A stretch of DNA of 64,000 bases from Prostheceraeus crozeri (GCA_907163375.1 CAJQUW010011269.1:104105-168104); one strand, 5' to 3'. Numbered from the stretch's first letter, positions 1 to 11,763 are shown. Numbers and translations are program-made. Notes: generated by a model not told the origin, from the sequence alone.

Positions 1-709
1 TCAAGCTCCTAAAAATCAGAAGTTTAAATGTGATACCATTCATTGTAAATTTTTACCGTTTAGAACGTTCTCATAAAGCAATGACTTCTACAAAATAGAT
101 TTTATCAATATAACAGTCAAAATTTAAAAATTATATTTAAATACATTGTATGATTATCGGTATTTTCCGCATTCTTCTTTGTCATATGTGCTTGGACACA
201 ATTTTTTGATATGTAAATATTCTCGTAGGGTAATTTGATGGCATCAGCCATTTTGCCAACAATCACTGCATCAACATCTGATTCACACAATTAAATGAAA
301 GTTATAAAAAAAGAAATGCTCCACGGTGTTAAATTACATTTATCATCAGTCGCTATTTCACGATGCACTAGTCACTTCATCAGGGCAAGTGAAGCATGCA
401 GATACAAGCTGACATCTTTACATTGAGACATGAGCCTAGAATACATATCACCGTTGCGGACAATTACAATGAATACAATACAATACATTTAAGTTGAAGT
501 TGAAGTTAAAGCCACTATCTGTAGAAGTATAAAAGGTAAAGACTGCATCAGGTGAATTTTGAAATGCAACCCATGCAATATATACAAGCGAAAGAAAAAT
601 CAGTTGAAAATATATTAGGATTTTTAAGCTAATTGATGTACCGTACATGACAGATTACATGACAGATGACATGACATCCGTACATGACAGATCTTATTAC
701 AAAAAGATG
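1..709. other. AT-rich non-coding DNA
   Basis: No convincing coding region is visible. Around 642-692 there is a short tandem array built on CATGACAGAT. On the minus strand at about 350-400 the sequence contains CCTGATGAAG followed some 20 bases later by GTGAAA, resembling the terminal motif of the Penelope-like remnants seen elsewhere in this window. Confidence 0.5.
642..692. repeat. short tandem repeat, CATGACAGAT unit
   Basis: Four imperfect copies of a roughly 10-12 base unit containing CATGACAG are visible. No gene is associated with it. Confidence 0.7.
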
Positions 710-1220
710 TGATCTGTAAAGTGTGAGATAGACAACATAGTCGAATAGGTAAGTCTAATTTTTGACGGACGGTATTGAGTTCATGAGCAACTATGTTAAA
801 CATTTCTATAAGAATCTATTGATATTTTGCAATTCATAAAATTGGGAAGATGATCATTTAGCTGAAAAATATTTTCATGTTCGCATTCATTCAGATTACT
901 TATCTTGTGAATCATCGGAGCAATAGACGCTAAAGTTGTCGTTTTCTTTCATTTTTATATTATTTAACATCAAATCATTTGATTATTAGCAGATATGTAC
1001 ATGTTAATATATCTAAGATGAAAGATATATAATTCATCTTTCCAATTTTATGAATCGCAAAATATCTAGAAAGTTTCAGAAAATGTTCATTATAGGAAGC
1101 ATTTCATCTTTTTCAACATTTCATATGTTTCAAGTAATGTCAACAAAAAAATCAAGAATATCTTTCAAAAATCAGACTTACCTGTTCGATTCTATGATAG
1201 ACCATAAACTTATCAGATGA
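710..1220. repeat. imperfect inverted-repeat (foldback) element
   Basis: The left arm, about 710-885, and the reverse complement of the right arm, about 1000-1220, share long matches. Examples are GGTAAGTCTAATTTTTGA against GGTAAGTCTGATTTTTGA, and GATATTTTGCAATTCATAAA against GATATTTTGCGATTCATAAA. The arms enclose roughly 120-150 bases with no reading frame. This looks like a MITE or foldback element. Ends and target duplication could not be fixed. Confidence 0.6.
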
Positions 1221-1932
1221 TGTTTCAAAATGACAAAATCAATGCCATTAAATTACGCTTTCGAGAATTTGTGTGTATCAAAAAATGATGTTCACCCTGA
1301 CGACCCATGTCCCACGTATTCCAGTGTAGGTCCAAAAGCGGTTCAAAAATTTTGTCCGGTCATAATGACAAAGAAAAATGCACAAAATGCTAATAACTGA
1401 TTATTGAATTTTCACTGTGCTAGAGCTGTGGCCAAAGTCACCGGAGAGCGGATTTTTTGCCAATGTCAATAATTTTGCTTCAGGCCCTTACCATCAATTT
1501 GGCATGTATTTAGGTTAAATGTGCTTGTTACTTGTACCAAAGATATCTGCCATTTCTTGGATGTTATTGCTTTACAGGCACCCATTTGGTCAGAGTAGTG
1601 AAGCTAATTACATTTTATCTCAATAAATTATCCAAATAACAAATTCCGAAATCTTAAGAGCATACATTCAATAATCCAAATACTGCATTCAGCTGTTGAA
1701 AGAAAACAATCGTGTGTTATGTTAACATACCCAAGCAATCGTCAATTAAATTTGTTCATTTAAATAACAAATGATGAAATCACATTTGTTGTCAATGTAG
1801 AAACTTATTTTTCAGCATGCATTATCAATGCTCAAGTTGATGTTTTTAAAAATATTATATAACATAAATGATTGCATACTTCCATAATTTATGCTTAATG
1901 TTGAATATACTTAAAAGCATCACATAAGAATG
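1221..1932. other. non-coding DNA, nothing recognised
   Basis: No ORF of note, no repeat pairing and no RNA signal were recognised by eye. Confidence 0.4.
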
Positions 1933-2770
1933 TCATTCTTCCGAATACAAGCGCGGACGCCGCTTGACGAGTGGTTGAACCAAGCAACTGACTTCTGTGG
2001 TATAAATGCCATGCTGTAACTGACTACTCGGCCAGTTATGCCGGAATTGCCAGCCTTCTTTCATGTGTTCCGATGATCGGCTAGTCCCGAATCTTTTCCA
2101 ATTGATTCTTCGAAGACCATTTATATAAATACTGAAAGCATTTTCAAAAATGTTTAAGAAATGTGAATTGGTAGGAAGAAAGATACCCTGATGCATGTCT
2201 CTCAGATTAGGACCACCATCATGAACGCTTGCTCTTGCGATCAAGTGACATGAAACATTGTCGAAATAAAGCATAAATTTTCCGTGGGAGGCCGACATAA
2301 CTTCGAGGAACTGTCAATAAAGTCTCCAGTCATACCGTTGTCTAAAATATCATGGTGAAGTAGGCCTCGGGTACTACTGATGGCAAATACAACAGTGAAG
2401 ATGTCACCTCTTCTCCCAGCTATTGTCCACACAGTTCGCGATCCAACAATTGTTCATCCTCCAGAGTTCCTTGAATCCAGATATTGATGAAGACCAGAGA
2501 CTAATGAGAACCAGCTCATTATCTAAACCATTCAACATCAACCATTGAGCGTAATCATGTCTTAGAGTCTCTACACGTTCAGTGTTCCTCTACGAAGGAT
2601 AATCTTCCAATTTAGCCTCCTTTTCAAGTAGCGAAGTGATTGACAGATGTGGCTTATTGGAGAGGCGTCGGAGCTCTTGGCTTATTTCTAGTAAAGCAAA
2701 AGCAGGTTTTTTTCTATGTGATGTCAACACCCGCGCTACTGATATCATCAATCTTTAGATGTGTGCAGCC
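1933..2770 (-). pseudogene. decayed IS630/Tc1-type DDE transposase
   Basis: Reading the minus strand in shifting frames gives the order of a DDE_3-type transposase. First comes an HTH-like segment (KPAFALLEISQELRRLS, about 2680-2630), then a core-fold strand (TVVFAISSTRGLLHH, about 2410-2350). The second catalytic aspartate follows (LYFDNVSCH, about 2270), and finally the third-acidic motif (LPTNSHFLNIFENAF, about 2180-2120). The frame changes at least twice, near 2300 and 2430, and the first catalytic aspartate is not recognisable. The domain order is seen directly. The superfamily call rests on the DN..H and LPxxSxxLNxxENAF signatures. No inverted repeats were found. It is certainly non-functional. 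Confidence 0.65.
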
Positions 2771-4547
2771 ACCTCTGGGAACAGCAACGACCTATCCCGA
2801 GGACCTGCCCTTCGAATAATCGCACAAATGACTTTCGATCTAATATTTAATTGATCCGCCTTTTCTTGTATTCAACGCTGATTCTTTGACGCATCTTGAC
2901 ACACGAATGCACACTTTGACATTTGCTTGCTCTATATTGAATTTCGAATAAATCTCGCTTACAATTGACAACCGAATGCGCTAGCTAGACAAGTGATTGA
3001 AGTAATTGGGCAACTGTTTGAACAAAATCGATAAACTGATTGCGCTACCTTACCGAATCACTTCTTCAAAAAATATGAACCCATTTGCAATTTTAACTCT
3101 TAGCAGTTCAATTTACATATACAGCATGTACGAGTACTTGAGAACAATATGTGATGTTGATCATATTCTTTATCTTCATCTATAATATCGAAATTTCGAT
3201 TCATTGTCTTCCACTGATTACAATGTCTTCCGAAGCGTCGTGACTTCAATTATTAATAAAATCGTAACTGATTGTGGCCTCTTCTCCGTCGAAATTCCTA
3301 TGATTTCCGATTTTTTTATTAATCTGCTGCCTTCTTCTGTTGACTTTCATGGCAGACAAAGCAAGGAAAGAGTTCGATGGCATTTGCGCTTTATATTTTG
3401 TTTATAAATGGAATGAATGCTGTGACACATTATTTTCAAAGCCATCTAAAGAATCCTTCATATGGACATCAGTCACATGGAAATGAAATAAGAAGGGATA
3501 GTGATGTAAATAAAAGGGTTGAAGCTACATGGTTAAAAAATTTACTCATAAAATACCGATTTGCGTTTGAGATTATATAGTAATGTCGAGCTGCTCGTGT
3601 GGACAGAGCATTTGCACAGATTTCAACCTGAATCCTGTTTCAAATACTGGACAGCCGAGTTGTGATCGAATATGTTGTTGGAGCCCATAAACACCTTTTG
3701 CTCAATTACTCCATTTGCTTTTCAAGTTCATGCGCATATGTTGTGCGTAAAATGCTTGTACAGAGTAGATGTATGCTAATATGCAATTATCTAACGAAAC
3801 ATATTTTTAACCGTGACTTATCGAATATGTAAATCTGAGTATAAAAGCACTTCCGCACAACATATCATCGAGAAGACGCAGTTGTGGCCTAGTCGCAACT
3901 ATAAATTATGCTGGTGAAATCTCTCAATTAAATATATTCGGAATTATCTTTAAGAACCGTAAGTCACTCATGCTAAGTAAATTGTGTAAATGCTGCGTCT
4001 ACAATGTTATCAAGTTGCTAGCAAAATGAATAATTGCTTTATTATGAGAGGTTCATTTTCTATTATGGATATGCATGTCATTTGAAAAACATCAATCAGG
4101 TATAACGCGTCTTGTTTTCGTATCTAACATTACCACAGCGAAATGGTGGTCTAACATTACCACAGCGACGAAAACGAATCCATCTCTGTGAACTCAAGGA
4201 ACATAAAATTGCCTTTTCCGAGTGAATCACTGACACTATATAATGTAGTGTTTATGATCAAACCACTTTCTCACACCTACACACAAGATTGCAACGAAAT
4301 TTGCACATTAATTAATCCTCAGCGCACAACTATGAAAGAGACAACAGTATTACTAAAATGATCTCTGAATCTGTTATTATTTTCCGATTCAATTTTCCAA
4401 GCGCATTATGACGAACCCAATCTGAATTTTTCTCTCCTGATAATCATTTCTTTAGGAGACTTGATGAAAATTTGATCAAATCTTATGATTCTACCAAGAA
4501 ACTGTCATATTTTTTCGAAAGGTTAAGAAATTTGTCAATTACTTTCT
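2771..4547. other. non-coding DNA, nothing recognised
   Basis: Only short ORFs without recognisable domains occur, for example around 3204-3580. A short direct repeat, GTCTAACATTACCACAGCGA, recurs in part at about 4124 and 4149. Confidence 0.4.
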
Positions 4548-4653
4548 GTGGGAAACTCTAACGAGCTACGTGGCATGTGGTATTCCTAACTACTTTCTAA
4601 TAAAAGTACTGTTAGGCCAAAAATCATTGTGATCATCAAATGCATAACCAAGC
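4548..4653 (+). repeat. dispersed repeat, copy 1
   Basis: This segment shares GAAACTCTAACGAG, then ACGTGG, and ATCATCAAATGCATAACCAA with 8712-8796. The copies differ by substitutions and by an insertion in the middle of this copy. Its identity is unknown. The second copy lies just downstream of LTR-retroelement remnants, so it may derive from such an element. Confidence 0.65.
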
Positions 4654-4708
4654 TGTATCTACAAACTAAGCTTGACTTAACGTATAAGAATAATATACTA
4701 TACATAAT

Positions 4709-4722
4709 ATTATATATATATA

Positions 4723-4753
<31 letters not shown>
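4709..4753. repeat. (TA)n microsatellite
   Basis: An almost uninterrupted TA dinucleotide tract. An 84-codon frame spanning it on the minus strand is repeat-derived. Confidence 0.9.
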
Positions 4754-4765
<12 letters not shown>

Positions 4766-4769
<4 letters not shown>

Positions 4770-5099
4770 AGATAAGAACAAATATTTTTTTGTAAATCCT
4801 CAAACCTTTCAAAATTTTTCCAATAACGTGCTTCCTTCAACTAACTTCTTCCGTACTTCCGAAACCCATATCACTCTCCACCAGTGAAGAAAAAACTATT
4901 TTCGGTGTCCCAATCTGTAATGGACAAGTCGCTTCGAAGCTGTACGACACCGCTAATTAATGAATTTCCGCAAAAGCTTTTCGGCAAAAACCAATTTCCG
5001 CAAAATGATTTTCATTTCAAAACAAGTCTTCGCTATACATTTTTACAAATTGCAGATCATTAACAAATTCAATCCAAATTGATATATATAAAATAAAAT
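4766..5099. other. non-coding DNA beyond the LINE end
   Basis: AT-rich sequence with no recognised gene. It lies beyond the presumed 3' end of the minus-strand LINE that follows. Confidence 0.35.
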
Positions 5100-7135
5100 A
5101 AAAATAATAAAATACTAAACGAATCAAGATCACTAAAAAATAGCAGCAAGCAAGATAGCGATAGCGTTGCCGTTGCATAGCGCAGAGATCGCCGCTGAAA
5201 AGAGCCAAGCTCTGCTGTCCAAATTCTGCGTTCTCCGCAAGCTTCGCAATATTTCGTCCAGGACTTCTAGTGTACGTTGCCCGATGACAAGACGTTAAAA
5301 CCAGTACGGGTAGGAGACCAAACGGATCGGCTATAAGGGGCGCGGCGTCTTGGAAAAAGCTTTTCCTTCTCCGCTTTGGGTAGCGCCAGCGCGACCAGCT
5401 TTCACTGCTCCGCGCCGTAGTCTAAGGAAACCAGCGAGAGACGACGCAAGTTGGCACCCAGATCGACACTTTCCCAGACAAAAGGGGAAAAAGAAGTAAC
5501 ACGTCGTCACCGCGTTGCCGTCGCCACGCGCGAGGCCTACGGGCTCGAGACACGACGCACGACGCTGCGGGGCGCGGTCACCCAACCCGTTCGCTTGATC
5601 TTCACGTGCTCGTTGACGGGTCCGCACTGCGGACGCCCGACGGACACGACACGGGTGAAGGCCCGCTGGTCGACTGTGCCACGACCCACGCGGGGGTGGG
5701 GCCGCTCTACACCAAACCGCACTGCGACGTGCCACCGCAGGCGAGTGTTCACTCTAACGAGAGGGGTACGGTCGACTGGTCGAGCAGGCAACGGCATGAG
5801 TACCAAGGACGGAGGCCTGAGAAAGCACGCTGTGCACAATGGCAAGTCGATGTTGGTCGGTTCGTGAGGAGGTAACGTGGTGTGCAACATCACACTGCTT
5901 GTCCCATTACCACTTTGAATTCCCGCTTTATCTGGAACCTCAGACGGGGAAGGACCCACTCAAGATTCTGAGAAAATGCTGGCTACTCAATTTTTGGAAG
6001 AGCGGATGTCGGCTTGCGAGAGATTTGCACTTGAACATGAAGATGACAGGAAGGGGGAAGAGAGCGAGTTGACGGCTCAAGGAAGATACCAGAGCGCCTT
6101 ATTCTGCGGCAAGTCGACTTGCCTCATCGAATGTCGACAAATAGTCAACGTTGCAGACGGAGGAAACGCATCTCAAGACCTGTGTGAAGTGTGTGTGGGG
6201 CCGCCCTCCACAACATAAAGCGGCGACGCTAAGTAAGTTGTACAGAAGCCTGCCATCCGCCCTTCCTTCCAAGACGGAAGAGGCGGAGCTAGACGCCGAT
6301 CTACAGAACCTATGCAAGGGAGAGCCAAGGAGCACTGCGGAGTCTATGGAGGTGATTTGAGCACCTGGCAAGCAATCGAATAGGGTACTGATGTTTTGTG
6401 TGGTAAGAACATTCGACTCAGATAGTTGGATCACCTCCGACTTCGTCGGATTCATATGCAGACCAATCGTTGAGAGGACGGGTATGATCCTCCTCAGATC
6501 GTCGGAGACAAGGTCGGGTGGTCCAGCGAGCGTTGCGTCGTCAAGGTACCATACGTTGAACTCTGACTTGGTGGATCTGGCTACTTCATCGACGCAGAGG
6601 GCGAAAAGGAGCGGGCCAAGCGGGTCACCCTGCTGAACTCCACAGGAAGACTTGATGATTGCTTTTCCTGCAAGCAAGTTGGTCGGACTGCTGTAAGAGA
6701 GACGCACCAGTCGCCCGATCTCGGGACAGCGACGCGCGACGGTCATCAGGATATGTTCTCGCTTCACGCAGTTAAAAGCGTTATGCATATCCAGCTTAAC
6801 AAGCAGCTTTGATGTATTGCGGTTCCGGTAGATGTACTCCCGAGCTGCGTGAACGGCGGATTCCGGTCCACCAGGAATGCCGACACCAAGTTGCACGGGG
6901 CGGAGCTGTGGTGCCAAAGATATACACACGGCGCGGCTAGCGATTTTGGCAGCTATGCGATGAAAGACGTTGCCGACGGCGATGGGCCGGATGCCACCGT
7001 CCTTCTTCCGCAGTGGAATGAGGTTCGCAGCAAAAAGCAAGTCTCTTCCGAAAGTACACACGGTCCCATTGAAGAGTCCTCTCATCAAGACGACGATTGA
7101 AGCTCGGAGGCGGCGTCCCGATTCGTAGGCAGCAT
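5100..7135 (-). mobile_element. 5'-truncated non-LTR retrotransposon, minus strand
   Basis: A reverse transcriptase (6099-7135) is followed in the minus direction by GC-rich, frame-shifted sequence. That sequence ends with a readable C-terminal tail at about 5220-5105 (ISALCNGNAIAILLAAIF in one frame). In related LINE polyproteins such a segment closes the protein after the zinc-knuckle and restriction-like region. The 5' end is cut at about 7135, exactly where plus-strand Penelope-like coding sequence begins. GC content is much higher than in flanking DNA. The part at 5330-5960 is assigned only by position and weak similarity. Confidence 0.55.
6099..7135 (-). pseudogene. reverse transcriptase fragment of a non-LTR element
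   Basis: About 345 codons read through the RT domain without interruption. An N-terminal strand (GGIRPIAVGNVFHRIAAK) opens it. Motif A carries its aspartate (LLVKLDMHNAFN). The primer-grip region includes CGVQQGDPLGPLLFAL, and the active-site box is VWYLDDATL (YLDD). The reading frame continues upstream of the first ATG to the truncation at about 7135, so the true N-terminus is missing. Downstream of 6099 the frame breaks. RT copies its own RNA at the target site; here the endonuclease and most of the C-terminus are lost or scrambled, so it is a dead copy. Clade placement was not attempted. Confidence 0.85.
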
Positions 7136-7400
7136 GTCCTGTGAGGCAGCATGTCGGAATTGTCGTGAATACTATATTGGCCTAACCGGGGACACTTTTA
7201 GAAGGCGAATTACCGTCCATCGACAGCAGGTTTATAGTGCTCACTATTCTTTCCTCAAAGTGAGCAAGCATATAGCCACGTGTGGCAAAGACTTCTATGC
7301 CACCCCTTTCTATCAGCTATCTCCTAATGCCTCCAAGATAGAAAGGGAAAGGAAGGAAGCTATGTTTATTAAGAAATTTCTTCCTACCTTGAATGCCTAA
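7134..7400 (+). pseudogene. GIY-YIG endonuclease end of a Penelope-like element
   Basis: The frame reads a CxxC pair followed by EYYIGLTGDTFRRRITVHRQQ, the GIY-YIG nuclease signature with its downstream arginine and histidine. A KVSKHIATCGKDFYATPF segment and a C-terminal FIKKFLPTLNA follow. This is the C-terminal nuclease of a Penelope-like retroelement. The reverse transcriptase that should precede it is absent: the sequence stops at the junction with the minus-strand LINE. A (TA)n tract and a terminal motif lie 160-220 bases downstream. It is a fragment, unlikely to be expressed. Confidence 0.85.
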
Positions 7401-7560
7401 TGTACTATATATAGATATGCATGTATCCTCTTCTCACTTTTTATTTAATGCTTTGATAAGCAGTCAAACTGTGAAATCGATCGGCATAAAGCATTATTTG
7501 AGAATCTGGCTGATTTTTATCTTACTTATTTGGCACCGTTTGCGTTTCCTGTTTTTTATC

Positions 7561-7625
7561 TTTATATATATATATATATATATATAGGTACCTGAAGATG
7601 GCAACTGGATGGTAATCGAAAATTT
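7561..7625 (+). repeat. (TA)n tract plus Penelope-type terminal motif
   Basis: A TA tract is followed directly by ACCTGAAGATGGC and, about 20 bases later, TCGAAAATTTTG. The same arrangement of a TA tract and a CCTGA...CGAAA motif recurs near 29400-29550 and 50100-50510, so this is probably the 3' terminal region of the element at 7134-7400. Confidence 0.5.
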
Positions 7626-7699
7626 TGTAATCTCAACATAAAATGATAATTGACATCTCAAAAATACCTGGCTCTTTCCAACTCAAAAATATTATATCA

Positions 7700-8640
7700 T
7701 GACTAGCCAGGGCATCCTCCAAGTACCTGCAAGAAGCGTATGACGCTGTAATATATGACAAAGGATTTGAGAATGTTGAGGAAAATGCCGACATCCTTGT
7801 CATAAATCGATAAACTCGTTTATCAGCAGATAAACTAAATGACGTAGTGCAAGAAACAAGAAAATTGTAACAACAAGTGGATTTCTTATTGAAGGAGTTG
7901 CACCAGCAAAAACGCTTTCAATGGCAATGAACGAATTCAAGGGAAAACGGAAATTTGAATACGATGGCAAGACAGCTGACAAGCAGCAAAATACAGATCA
8001 ACAAATCAGACATTCAATGCTACGCATGCAATGATTTTGGACATATATCTAGAAATTGTCCACGTCATATTAAATCAAATACTAGACGATCCAGAAATTT
8101 TGAAGCAAACATTAAATCTGCCACATCTGAACCATTAGAAAATAATATTGAGGAAAGCAGCGAACTTGTTGAAGTAAATCGAAATTCAGCTTGCGAGGAG
8201 AAACCTAAGCAACGTCAGACATAATTCAACATGACAAAAAAAAACAAAAGAAAGTGTATCCATCTAGGAACTAGGAAACTAAATCAATGGTGCTGGACAA
8301 AAACCGAAAATGATAAGGCATGTAAAGGAAAAATCAACCAAAACCCTGATTTCATCGACAAGATCAGAGCCAGCAAAGAACAAGCCTGTTGTTGAATGTC
8401 GTAGACCGAAACGAACATGGACATCTGTGTTTTTGACCGTGGTGCGGATAGCAACGTAGTCGATGCTACATTTCTGCAAAAAATTAAGCACCTGGAAAGT
8501 AGCGCAGTGAAATTCATGAAGAAAGAGAGTTTACTGAAATGTGCAAATGGAACTTTCATGAGAGTCATCAACTATGCTGTATTTTCGTTGGAGATCGGAA
8601 TTCAATGTACGATCCAAGAACTGTGTTGTTGACTCAATTT
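7700..8640 (+). pseudogene. LTR-retrotransposon gag/protease remnant
   Basis: The frame at 7955-8224 contains a retroviral-type zinc knuckle, CYACNDFGHISRNC (CX2CX4HX4C), followed by a charged linker. The frame at 8417-8632 begins with DRGADSNVVDATFLQKI. This resembles an aspartyl-protease active site in which the usual D-T/S-G has become DRG. Gag-like sequence without a clear frame precedes the knuckle from about 7700. Order and spacing suit the gag-pro junction of a Gypsy- or Pao-type element. No LTRs, reverse transcriptase or integrase were found nearby. The altered catalytic triplet shows it is dead. Confidence 0.65.
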
Positions 8641-8711
8641 TTCCGATGTCATCATTGGTATGCGAACTGTGACGAAAGAGCGCACGCTACTGGATGCAGG
8701 TTTAAGAAATT

Positions 8712-8796
8712 TGTTCTGTGAGAAACTCTAACGAGTAACGTGGTTCACCTAATTGCTTTCAAATCATCGTAATCATCAAATGCATAACCAAGCTAA
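8712..8796 (+). repeat. dispersed repeat, copy 2
   Basis: Matches 4548-4653: GAAACTCTAACGAG and ATCATCAAATGCATAACCAA are shared. It follows the protease remnant within about 80 bases. Confidence 0.65.
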
Positions 8797-9076
8797 TGGC
8801 ACTTTCCAGAAACACATGCAGTCATGACTTTTTCCACTTTCTTTTCAGCATATCTATGAAATTCATCAAATTTTCAGCGAACTTTGTTAATATCGGCATC
8901 GTTAATATCGGAACACAATCAAGCACGGGCTGTACGTTGTGGGTCCAAAGTGCTAGGACGACTTTGGCCGTTCATGTGATGACCCAAATTTCAAGCGATT
9001 CACAAAAATCGCTTGTGACGGCTTGGTCACTTGCAACAGTTGCCGGACTGGAAGTATCAAGTTGCAAAGTGGCAGG
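8797..9076. other. non-coding DNA
   Basis: Nothing recognised. A short internal direct repeat (AATATCGGCATCGTTAATATCGG) occurs near 8890-8910. Confidence 0.35.
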
Positions 9077-9125
9077 CAAGAGTGAGCATCAAAGGTGACC
9101 AGAGAAAGAGATGGCACAACGTCAA
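9077..9125 (+). pseudogene. short LINE C-terminal remnant
   Basis: One frame reads IKGDQRKRWHNVK then a stop. This matches the start of the much longer LINE tail at 52887-53063 (IKGGQREKWMHNVRK). It is a truncated copy of the same non-LTR family's C-terminus. Confidence 0.5.
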
Positions 9126-9739
9126 GTGAGATAAGGAACTAATGCATTTAACCCCTGCCGACAAAAAAATCTTTTCTGCTTTCTGTTTCGCCTAATGTTT
9201 GAAAACATAAATAAACAGAAAATGGGATGAAATCGTCTGGTCACAAGCTCATAAGTAGGATATTAAACCTACTGAGAATTTTCTTTGTATAACAGTTAGA
9301 GTAAAGCTAAAAACCCACCATTCCGGACAATTGAGGTGCAGCAATCAGCAGATTCTGGTTCTGATTTCCTGTCAGTTCCCTTCATTAGATCGAGTATCAT
9401 CAGAATTGAAAGTGTCCTGCTTGGAACAGTCGACCCTCGTAACATGAGTCATCGCGGCGTGAGTGACCTACTATCAATGCCATTCTCGTCGACTAACCAA
9501 AGCCCAAGGAGCACATATTCCCGCGAGCAACTACTACGATTAAAGTCTCCTTCCCTTCATCCAGCAAGAAGAGTCAAAAGGTCGTTGCGGTATTTTGTTC
9601 TCGCAAAAACACAGAGCCGACATTATTCAGTAAAGTGCAGCGATGCGAAAATAGCTGACGGGTCACATGTTACTCAAGACCCATGTGCTGCAAACTCTGA
9701 AGAAAGATGATTATTGTAACGATGATGACTGCGATGACT
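9126..9739. other. non-coding DNA, unassigned ORF
   Basis: A 124-codon frame at 9336-9710 has no recognisable domain or bias and may be chance. It could be the upstream part of the LINE that starts near 9740, but nothing visible supports that. Confidence 0.3.
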
Positions 9740-11757
9740 TTGAAGGACCTGCGGGCGCCAACCCTATGCCTCGAGCTCGAACCCTCAAGGCACGCACGAC
9801 AACTCTCTCTCTCTCTTCTGTTCCGCATCTCGACCTCCTAGCCTCAGTGAACATCAGAACTTCTAACACTCGTATCTTAACAGACGATTGGAGATTTAAA
9901 GAATTATTAAGAATTATTAAAGAATAATTAGATATTCTATGTATAATTGAAACTCGCCGACGTGAAGATACAGACTTGATAGAGAGTAGCTTCACTTGAA
10001 ATCTTATCCTGTCAACAACGCAGGTGTTGGCGGAATTGGCTTCATATTTTCTCCTTAAGTCTGGCCATTCATACTAGACATCAAACTTGACCCCAGGATC
10101 TCTTCCACAATATTGAAACTGCAGGACCGCCGACTCGTGCTAGCATGTGTTCATACGCAAACGTCGCCCTTGACTGCTCAAACATTACTAGAGCTTGCTC
10201 ACAAGGCATCTGTTGAAGACTATATACAAAGATCATCAGCTCCTCTACCGGAAGAAAACACTGTCCACGAGTGCTGGTCTTCGCTGCATCTATCAAAGAT
10301 CGCAAATATAAGATGACCGCGCACTATCAAAACTTGCTTAATCGTGTCCCTCCTCCTGCCCATCAACTCAGCCCTCAATATCCGTAAGTATCCTTAAATC
10401 CATACTCTATCGAGCCTATTTCTTACAATGAAGTACGCAAAGCCTTGCTCTCAACTCGACTTGAGGGCGCGCCTGGCTCAGATAACATCATAGCACGAGT
10501 TTTTAGCGGTTACCGCTTCTCATGTCACTAGAGCAATCAACAATCACGCTGCCCTTAATGGCGGCAAAGCACCAACTAGATGATGCGAATCCATCACTGT
10601 CCATTCCAAAGAAAGGTTCGTCTACTTCCCTTGACAACCAGCGCGGAATATTCCTCTTATGTATATCCACAAAACTTCATAATCGCATTCTTCTCAACCG
10701 TGTTCAATCTGATATCCTTCAACGACTCTCGCCCCTTCAAGTCGGATTCATACCTGGAAGATCCACAATTCAACAATTAGCCGCCCTCCGATTAATCACT
10801 GACGACTGTCGAAAACTTCAACGTGATATCTCGATAGCTTTCATTGATTTTCATAAGGCATTCGATTCAATTTCAAGGAAAGCTATTTCCAATTGTCTAC
10901 AATATCATGAAGTCCCAGAAATCCTCATAAAAGCAATAACGGAACTGTATGAAGACACGACAGCAGGCGCAAAAACTGCGTATGGACTTGGTTTACCCTT
11001 TATATTACCTCAGGTGCTCTACAGGGTGATACACTCGCCCCATTCCTTTTTGTGGCCATCCTTGACGCTGCATTGAGAGACGCTCAGCTGACCGTGTTCT
11101 CGATCTCCAACTATCAGCTTACCGTACTTAGCATTTGCGGATAATATTGCCATCCTCAATGATAATCCGCATGGGTTGCAGTCGTCACTAAACAACATCT
11201 ATGAATCTGCGGGTAAAGTCGGCTTGAAATTCAACGAAACTAAAACTGTGGTGTCACACATCGGCCCCAAATCCTACCTGGATATTAAGCTACCATCAGA
11301 TGAAACGTTGAAGTCGGCTAATAAATTCACGTATCTCGGAGGAGTGATAAACAATGCTGACAATGCAGCTAAAGACATAAAATCCGTCGCGTGGACTGCA
11401 GCCTTCAATTCTTCGAAGGTATTCCATTCAAGCGCTAGCGCAAATGATCAGTCCAAAATCAGACTTTTCAAGGCCGCTGTAGAGCCAGTTTTGCTGTACG
11501 GATTAGAAGCTATGGCTAAGACAAACACCCACTCCCAGTGATTAGACCAAACCCATCGTGCACTCGCCAGGTTTACACATGGAATTCTCTATCCTAAAGT
11601 GATATAAACTGAAGAACTTCGCCGAAAAGGCATCGCTGATGCTTCCAACAGTCTACGCCTAAGAAGGCAGAAATTGACAGATTCTGAACACCTAAAGATT
11701 CGGCTGTTTTGCAAAAATGCAAAACCTCCGAACCACTGAGGCGGGGAATGTCCCACT
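9740..11757 (+). pseudogene. decayed LINE (EN-RT), left part, split by the Polinton
   Basis: Weak endonuclease N-terminus (NIRTSNTRILTDDWRFKELL, then ILCIIETR) is readable at 9860-9960. A further EN-like strand (AGVGGIGFIFS) lies at about 10020. The RT follows at 10440-11540: LVQ-type linker, GFIPGRSTIQQLAALR, motif A IAFIDFHKAFDS, then after a frameshift GALQGDTLAPFLFVAILDAAL. The active-site box reads LAFADNIAIL, so the second catalytic aspartate is asparagine. The thumb is NETKTVVSHIGPK and the C-terminal piece contains EPVLLYGLEAM. Several frameshifts and stops are present. The element continues on the far side of the Polinton at 25046. Confidence 0.75.
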
Positions 11758-11763
11758 TACTCT
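11758..11763. repeat. 6-bp target-site duplication, left
   Basis: TACTCT directly precedes the left terminal inverted repeat and is repeated at 25040-25045. Removing the element and one copy restores LINE-like sequence across the junction. Confidence 0.9.

Noticed and set aside
4586-4840. 84-codon minus-strand ORF with IYIY repeats
   Set aside because: Produced by the TA microsatellite.
5331-5959. Several overlapping 90-140 codon ORFs in both strands of the GC-rich patch
   Set aside because: High GC lowers stop frequency in all frames; the patch is best read as frame-shifted C-terminal LINE sequence.
9336-9710. 124-codon ORF
   Set aside because: No domain, no codon bias and no neighbour to support it.
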